Program-made: the position numbers and the translations under genes | DNA from: DASUAO01 sp046484625 | GTDB taxonomy: Bacteria > Actinomycetota > Acidimicrobiia > IMCC26256 > PALSA-555 | Assembly: GCA_046484625.1 (NCBI GenBank) | Contig: JAWOIO010000116.1 | Location: 1 to 9,509 of the forward strand | Direction: 5' to 3' | DNA length: 9,509 bases | Part shown: piece by piece, positions 6,058-9,509 of the stretch | Position numbering within the stretch: the stretch's first letter is position 1 | Layout: each line of letters begins with the position of its first letter | The notes under the pieces: model-generated | What the model was told of the DNA's origin: nothing | Seen by the model: the letters and a program-made list of their open reading frames with translations, nothing else | Databases searched by the model: none

Positions 6058-7038
6058 TCAGCGCAGGAGGTTCGGGAGCACCTGCTCGCAGTAGAGCCGC
6101 AGGCTCTCCCAGCCGGCCTCGATCGGCATCCCGCCCACCAACGGGTGGAGGTTGATCGCGCCGGTCTCGGTCGCCCGGGCCACGCACTGCTCCGGCGTGA
6201 GGACCTGGTAGATCCCCTCGGCCCGGAGGTCGTCGACGGACTTCGCGTGGGAGTGCACCGCGGACGTGATGTCGGGCGTCTGCCACGATGCGTACGTGCT
6301 CGCCTCGTGCAGGAAATGCTCGCCGAGCTCGGCCCAGACCCGATCAGGGTCGTCGGCGACATGGACCATCGCCGTGTCGGCCGACGGCATCATGCAGAAC
6401 CCTTGCGTGCCCTGCTCGGCGCACTGCTCGTAGTAGTAGGCCTCGATCTCCGGGAGGTGCGCGGCCGGGAACATCGGGAGACCGAAGCGCGCGGCCCGCC
6501 GCGCGGCCGGCTTGCTCGTCCCACCGACGAGCAGCATCGGGTGGGGCTTGGTGACCGGTGTGGGCGTGACCCGCACGGTCGTGCCCCGGTACTCGAACGG
6601 CTCCCCCGTCCAGGCCTTGAGCAACGCGTCGATGCCCTCGTCCATGAGCGCGCCGCGCGCGGACCAGTCCTTGCCGTGCGCCGCGTACTCCGACGGGCGA
6701 TACCCGAGACCGACGATCGTGGTCATCCGTCCGCCGCTGGCGAGGTCGAGCACCGCGAGGTCCTCGGCGATCCGCAGCGGATCGTGGAGGGGGAGGAGCA
6801 GCGCCGACAGCGAGATGCCGATGGACTTGGTCCGCCCGAACACGAGCCCGGCCATCACCAGCGGTGACGGACTCCAACCGTTCTCCGCACCGTGGTGCTC
6901 CTCGAGCGTGACCATCGCGAAGCCGTGCTCGTCGGCGTACCCGGCCATCTCCACGAACGCCTGGTACCGCGCCGACATCTCGTCGGCCTGCACCCCGGGC
7001 TGCACGCAGTTGAAGCGAGCCATCGACATCACGGCCAT
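6058..7038 (-). CDS. LLM-class (luciferase-like) flavin-dependent oxidoreductase
   Basis: A 326-residue protein of the bacterial luciferase-like superfamily, usual length. Motifs: ADEHGFAMVTLEEHHG (35-50), the E-x-H-H element of many family members; SALLLPLHDPLRIAEDLAVLDLASGGRM (78-105), the conserved block around the flavin-site beta-barrel; GLGYRPSEYAAHG (110-122); and KPHPMLLVGGTSKPAARRAARFG (164-186), a standard VGGxSxxxxRxAAR(L/F)G stretch. Members use FMNH2 or coenzyme F420 to hydroxylate or reduce organic substrates; the cofactor cannot be told from sequence alone, though F420 use is common in actinomycetes. The ATG at 7038 has GAAGGGG eight bases upstream (7047-7053). Only 54 bp separate it from the upstream aldehyde dehydrogenase on the same strand, so the two likely form an operon and share a substrate route. 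Confidence 0.9.
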   Translation of the reverse strand: MAVMSMARFNCVQPGVQADEMSARYQAFVEMAGYADEHGFAMVTLEEHHGAENGWSPSPLVMAGLVFGRTKSIGISLSALLLPLHDPLRIAEDLAVLDLASGGRMTTIVGLGYRPSEYAAHGKDWSARGALMDEGIDALLKAWTGEPFEYRGTTVRVTPTPVTKPHPMLLVGGTSKPAARRAARFGLPMFPAAHLPEIEAYYYEQCAEQGTQGFCMMPSADTAMVHVADDPDRVWAELGEHFLHEASTYASWQTPDITSAVHSHAKSVDDLRAEGIYQVLTPEQCVARATETGAINLHPLVGGMPIEAGWESLRLYCEQVLPNLLR

Positions 7039-7046
7039 GGATCGAT

Positions 7047-7053
7047 CCCCTTC
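7047..7053 (-). promoter_or_regulatory. Ribosome binding site of the flavin oxidoreductase gene
   Basis: GAAGGGG on the minus strand, eight bases before the ATG at 7038. It favours this start over the internal ATG three codons later. It partly overlaps a 10-bp palindrome, GGATCGATCC (7039-7048). Confidence 0.5.
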
Positions 7054-7092
7054 TCGGCGAACCCGACGGGCGGAGTCAGCCGGCTCGGCCGG

Positions 7093-8541
7093 TCAACCAG
7101 CTGGGAGGATGATCGACTGGAGCTCGGTGTAGGGATCGATGCCCTCGGGCCCCAGCTCGCGACCCATGCCCGACTGCTTGAAGCCACCGAACGGCGCATT
7201 GAAGTCGAGGATCATCGACGAGTTGATCGCCACGACACCGGTACGGACCTGCGCTGCGACCGCGGCACCGTGCTCGGCATCGGCGGTCCACACCGATCCG
7301 CACAGGCCGTAGTCGGAGTCGTTGGCGATCGCGATCGCGTGCGCCTCGTCGTCGTAGGGGATCACCGACAGCACCGGGCCGAAGATCTCCTCGCGGGCGA
7401 TCTTCATGTCGTTGGTCACGTCGGCGAAGACGGTCGGCTCCACGTACCACCCGGTGTCGAGGTCGGCCGGACGGCCGCCGCCGACGACCGCACGGGCGCC
7501 GGCCGACTTCCCGGCCTCGAGGAACCCCTCGACCCGGTCGCGCTGGCGCTCGGCGACGAGCGGCCCGACCTGCACCGTCTCGTCGAGCGGGTCGCCCACC
7601 TTCAGCGCGCCGACCGCGGCGCCGAGCGCCTCGGTGACCTCGTCGTAGCGCTTCCGGCTCACGAGGATCCGGCTCTGCGCCCCGCAGACCTGCCCGTTGT
7701 TCATGAGCCCCGACATCACGAGGTTGCCCATCGTGGCGTCGTCGAGGTTCGCGTCGTCGAGGACGATCGCAGCCGACTTGCCGCCGAGCTCGAGGGTGAA
7801 GCGCTTCAGCTGGCCGCCACACACCTCACCGATGTGGCGACCGACGGCGGTCGAACCGGTGAAGCTGACCTTGTCGACGCCGGGGTGGGTGAGGAGGTGC
7901 CCGGCGGCTTCACGACCCGCGGCCACGATGTTCACGACACCGGGCGGGAGGTCGGCCTCGATGACCGCTTCGGCGAGGAGGTACGCGTCGAGCGGGGTCT
8001 CCGGTGCCGGCTTCAGCACGATCGGACAGCCTGCCGCCATCGCGGGACCGAGCTTGAGCGCCGAGATGAACAGGGGCACGTTCCAGGGGATGATCCCGAC
8101 CGCGACACCGACCGGCGCGCGCCGGACCAGGACGGGGGAGCCGAGGGCGCCGTCGCGCCGGTCTTCCCACGGGTACCCGGAGGCGAGCCCGGCGTAGGTG
8201 TCGAGCACCATCGTCGAGGAGAAGACCTGGCCCATGATCGACCAGCTCTTCGGGGACCCGTTCTGGCTCGAGATGAGATCGGCGATGTCCTGCGCGCGCG
8301 ACTGCAGCGCGCCCGAGAGGCGCTTGAGCCCTTCGGCGCGCTCCTCGGGGGTCATCCGCGGCCACGGCCCGTCGTCGAACGCCCGGCGGGCGGCGGCGAC
8401 GGCCGCGTCGAGGTCGGCCGGGGAGGCGTCGGGGACCGAGCCGATCACCGCTTCGGTGTGGGGGGAGATCACCTCGATCACGCCCGAGCCCTGCGGCTTC
8501 ACCCACTCGCCGCCGATGAACAGTTGGTCGCGTGCGTCCAC
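7093..8541 (-). CDS. NAD(P)-dependent aldehyde dehydrogenase
   Basis: A 482-residue member of the aldehyde dehydrogenase superfamily, full length. It oxidises an aldehyde to the carboxylic acid in the cytoplasm. Catalytic and cofactor motifs are intact: GIIPWNVP with oxyanion-hole N154, VLKPAPETP with K177 for cofactor ribose, VSFTGSTAVGRHI (225-237) in the Rossmann fold, LELGGKSA with general-base E251, NNGQVCGAQSRILV with nucleophile C286, EEIFGPV (E385) and NAPFGGFKQSGMGRELG near the C-terminus. The closest named relatives in style are broad-range or terpenoid-type ALDHs of actinomycetes, but the substrate is not readable. Start is GTG 8541, with GAGGAG seven bases upstream (8549-8554). 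It is the first gene of a probable operon with the flavin oxidoreductase, driven by the promoter at 8616-8644. Confidence 0.95.
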   Translation of the reverse strand: MDARDQLFIGGEWVKPQGSGVIEVISPHTEAVIGSVPDASPADLDAAVAAARRAFDDGPWPRMTPEERAEGLKRLSGALQSRAQDIADLISSQNGSPKSWSIMGQVFSSTMVLDTYAGLASGYPWEDRRDGALGSPVLVRRAPVGVAVGIIPWNVPLFISALKLGPAMAAGCPIVLKPAPETPLDAYLLAEAVIEADLPPGVVNIVAAGREAAGHLLTHPGVDKVSFTGSTAVGRHIGEVCGGQLKRFTLELGGKSAAIVLDDANLDDATMGNLVMSGLMNNGQVCGAQSRILVSRKRYDEVTEALGAAVGALKVGDPLDETVQVGPLVAERQRDRVEGFLEAGKSAGARAVVGGGRPADLDTGWYVEPTVFADVTNDMKIAREEIFGPVLSVIPYDDEAHAIAIANDSDYGLCGSVWTADAEHGAAVAAQVRTGVVAINSSMILDFNAPFGGFKQSGMGRELGPEGIDPYTELQSIILPAG

Positions 8542-8548
8542 GTCTGGT

Positions 8549-8554
8549 CTCCTC
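8549..8554 (-). promoter_or_regulatory. Ribosome binding site of the aldehyde dehydrogenase gene
   Basis: GAGGAG on the minus strand, seven bases before the GTG at 8541. Good match and spacing; it fixes the start. Confidence 0.6.
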
Positions 8555-8562
8555 GTCCTGGT

Positions 8563-8589
8563 GGCCCGGGTCCGGGCCGGCCCCGGGCC
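8563..8589 (-). repeat. Inverted repeat in the aldehyde dehydrogenase leader
   Basis: GGCCCGGG (8563-8570) and CCCGGGCC (8582-8589) are perfect 8-bp inverted arms around an 11-base spacer. The repeat lies between the predicted transcription start and the ribosome binding site, so the mRNA leader could form a very stable stem about 8 bases before the SD. This could affect translation or mRNA life; GC-rich sequence makes chance formation easy. Confidence 0.4.
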
Positions 8590-8615
8590 GCTTCGTCCAA
8601 AGGGCCCGCGGTCGA

Positions 8616-8644
8616 ACGCTAGCGCGGACCTGACGGGGCGTCAG
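8616..8644 (-). promoter_or_regulatory. Candidate sigma-70-type promoter of the aldehyde dehydrogenase operon
   Basis: On the minus strand CTGACG (8644-8639) resembles a -35 box, followed by exactly 17 bases and TAGCGT (8621-8616), a TAnnnT-type -10. Transcription would start near 8608-8610, giving a leader of about 67 bases before the GTG at 8541. The -35 box is one arm of the inverted repeat at 8630-8644. Confidence 0.5.
8630..8644. promoter_or_regulatory. Perfect inverted repeat over the -35 box, probable repressor operator
   Basis: CTGACG-GGG-CGTCAG is a perfect 6-bp dyad with a 3-bp centre. One arm is the -35 hexamer of the predicted promoter. Short dyads of the TGACG-n-CGTCA kind over promoters of catabolic genes are typical operators for TetR-like dimers in actinomycetes. 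A bound repressor would block RNA polymerase. No such repressor gene is in the window; it may lie elsewhere. Confidence 0.5.
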
Positions 8645-8697
8645 CCGGGCCGATCGCAACGGGACCGGCGGACGTCCCCGGCGCCCGGCCCCTGCGC

Positions 8698-9186
8698 CTA
8701 CTGCTTCGCCTTCGTCGTCGTGGTCACGGCGACGGGCGCGGGCGCGGGCGCGGGGACGAGCAGCACCTGCCCCACGAGGACCTGGTTGAAGTCGGTGATC
8801 CCGTTCGCGGCCGCGAGGGCGTCCGGCAGGACTCCGTACTTGTTCGCGATGGCGAAGAGGGTCTCTCCCCGGACCACCGTGTGCTGGACCGGCACACCGG
8901 TGGTGGTCGTCGCCGCGTCCTGGGCCGCGACCACCTTCCGGACGACCGTGTCGCCGCCGGTGGCCCGGCCCAGGACGAACGCGAACACGACGACGACGCT
9001 CGCGATGAGCAGTGTGGGGATCGCCGGCAGCGCGCCCATGGAGCCCCCCGGCGACCAGCCACCCGAGCCGCCGACGCGGCGATCGCTCGCGCCCGGACCC
9101 CGCTGCGGCCGGGCCGAACGGACCGGGCGGACCCACTCGCCGTGCTCGTCGAAGGTCCCCTCGGGCCCCCACGAACCTGCTCCCAC
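8698..9186 (-). CDS. Membrane-anchored LysM-domain protein
   Basis: About 162 residues from GTG 9186. Residues 1-50 are polar, Gly/Arg/Pro-rich (GPEGTFDEHGEWVRPVRS) and likely cytosolic. Residues ~52-73 (ALPAIPTLLIASVVVVFAFVLG) form one membrane segment. A single LysM domain follows at ~100-146: QHTVVRGETLFAIANKYGV, then DALAAANGITDFNQVLVGQVLLVP, with the usual V-x-x-G-E-T-L-x-x-I-A pattern and N-x-x-x-x-x-x-x-I/V-x-x-G-Q-x-L-x-V-P ending. The tail is Pro/Ala then Thr-rich. LysM binds peptidoglycan GlcNAc, so the protein probably tethers to or senses the cell wall from the membrane. The start is not certain: ATG 9039, with GGGGGG just upstream, would give 113 residues opening directly with the membrane segment. 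It is downstream of the EAL gene on the same strand. Confidence 0.8.
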   Translation of the reverse strand: MGAGSWGPEGTFDEHGEWVRPVRSARPQRGPGASDRRVGGSGGWSPGGSMGALPAIPTLLIASVVVVFAFVLGRATGGDTVVRKVVAAQDAATTTTGVPVQHTVVRGETLFAIANKYGVLPDALAAANGITDFNQVLVGQVLLVPAPAPAPVAVTTTTKAKQ

Positions 9187-9187
9187 G

Positions 9188-9202
9188 GCCCCAGTCTGGG
9201 GC
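9188..9202. repeat. Inverted repeat upstream of the LysM gene
   Basis: GCCCCA-GTC-TGGGGC is a perfect 6-bp dyad with a 3-base centre, between the EAL-gene stop (9240) and the GTG at 9186. On the minus strand it covers CAGACT, a weak -10 candidate six bases before the GTG. It could be an operator, a weak terminator for the EAL gene (no T run follows), or chance. Confidence 0.3.
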
Positions 9203-9239
9203 GAGCGATGCGATCGGGCAAGGCCGACCTCAGGCCCCC

Positions 9240-9509
9240 CTACGCGCGGGGCAGGGATCCGGCCATTGGGAGCGCGGGGGACGACGGGTGCTCCGCCAGC
9301 CACCGCAGGAGGGCATCGCCCGCGACCGGACGGCCGAGGAAGTAGCCCTGCCCGGCGTCGCAGCCCATGCGGGTCAGCGCGGACCACACGTCGGCGTCCT
9401 CCACGCCCTCGGCCACGACGCGGATCCCGAGGTTCTGGGCGAGCTCGGTCGTGGATCGCACGACGATCGCATCCCCGGCGTCGTTCGCCATGCCGGCGAC
9501 GAACGACCG
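9240..9509 (-). CDS. EAL-domain protein, C-terminal part (c-di-GMP phosphodiesterase type)
   Basis: The 5' end lies beyond the right edge; 89 codons are visible, in frame from base 9509 to the TAG at 9240. The sequence RSFVAGMANDAGDAIVVRSTTELAQNLGIRVVAEGVED is the end of an EAL domain: it continues the KIDRSFV strand and includes the AEGVE motif, whose Glu is part of the catalytic and metal-binding set. GCDAGQGYFLGRPV follows, the G-C-x-x-x-Q-G-Y-x-x-x-x-P motif that closes the domain. EAL proteins hydrolyse cyclic di-GMP to pGpG. The EAL signature itself, any GGDEF partner and sensor domains would be outside the window, so activity cannot be judged. The ATG at 9491 is internal and not a real start. 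Confidence 0.9.
   Translation of the reverse strand, partial: RSFVAGMANDAGDAIVVRSTTELAQNLGIRVVAEGVEDADVWSALTRMGCDAGQGYFLGRPVAGDALLRWLAEHPSSPALPMAGSLPRA

Noticed and set aside
5864..6286. N-terminal extension of the regulator frame into the flavin oxidoreductase gene
   Set aside because: The extra residues overlap a conserved gene on the same strand and are low-complexity; the receiver-like region begins just after 5863.
7039..7048. Palindrome GGATCGATCC before the flavin oxidoreductase ATG
   Set aside because: Ten bases long, overlapping the SD; more likely chance than an operator inside an operon gap.
7080..7092. Short hairpin CCGGC-TCG-GCCGG after the ALDH stop
   Set aside because: Five-bp stem with no T run, in very GC-rich DNA; not enough for a terminator, and the next gene appears co-transcribed.
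6892..8622. 576-codon plus-strand open frame opposite the aldehyde dehydrogenase
   Set aside because: Rich in Arg, Glu, Asp, His and Val in a mirror-codon pattern, with no domain; the ALDH frame is complete with all catalytic residues.
7910..9172. 420-codon minus-strand frame spanning the ALDH-LysM gap
   Set aside because: It is out of frame with both real genes and its product is low-complexity Arg/Gly/Pro.

Overview
The window is a very GC-rich chromosomal segment from a bacterium with strong G/C preference at third codon positions and frequent GTG starts. Together with the gene families present (a luciferase-like flavin oxidoreductase, actinobacterial-style XseA/XseB, an EAL-domain protein, and likely leaderless transcripts), this suggests an actinomycete, possibly of the Acidimicrobiia. 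That placement is inferred from style, not from a marker gene. I see no rRNA, tRNA, CRISPR array, transposase or phage gene.

Layout from left to right. (1) A plus-strand pair runs from the left edge: the end of a VOC/glyoxalase-fold protein (1-204), overlapping by one base a SRPBCC-fold protein (204-734). (2) A minus-strand FGGY-type sugar kinase with eroded motifs (731-2143) converges on it; the two stop codons share the tetramer CTAG. (3) A 142-bp divergent gap separates the kinase from a plus-strand membrane protein (2286-3053) with a Pro-rich repeat and two copies of a DUF4234-like motif. (4) A minus-strand cluster encodes exonuclease VII, xseA (3297-4646) and xseB (3070-3300), with an ATGA overlap. 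A 37-codon small ORF with a strong ribosome binding site (4692-4805) precedes xseA. (5) A LuxR/NarL-type regulator with two receiver-like domains that both lack the phospho-acceptor Asp (4871 to about 5863). (6) A two-gene minus-strand operon: aldehyde dehydrogenase (7093-8541), then a luciferase-like flavin-dependent oxidoreductase (6058-7038). Upstream is a recognisable promoter whose -35 box lies inside a perfect inverted repeat, probably a repressor operator. (7) A small membrane-anchored LysM protein (8698-9186). (8) The C-terminal end of an EAL-domain protein (9240-9509), cut by the right edge.

How the genes relate. XseA and XseB form one enzyme, exonuclease VII. The aldehyde dehydrogenase and flavin oxidoreductase very likely work in one catabolic route, oxidising an organic substrate through an aldehyde to an acid; the substrate cannot be read from the sequence. 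The LuxR-type regulator lies just downstream on the same strand and could belong to that unit or be independent. The other genes look like unrelated chromosomal neighbours. I did not find a convincing new multi-gene system. The best leads are the operator/promoter at 8616-8644, the small ORF at 4692-4805, the twin pseudo-receiver regulator, and the duplicated DUF4234-like protein.
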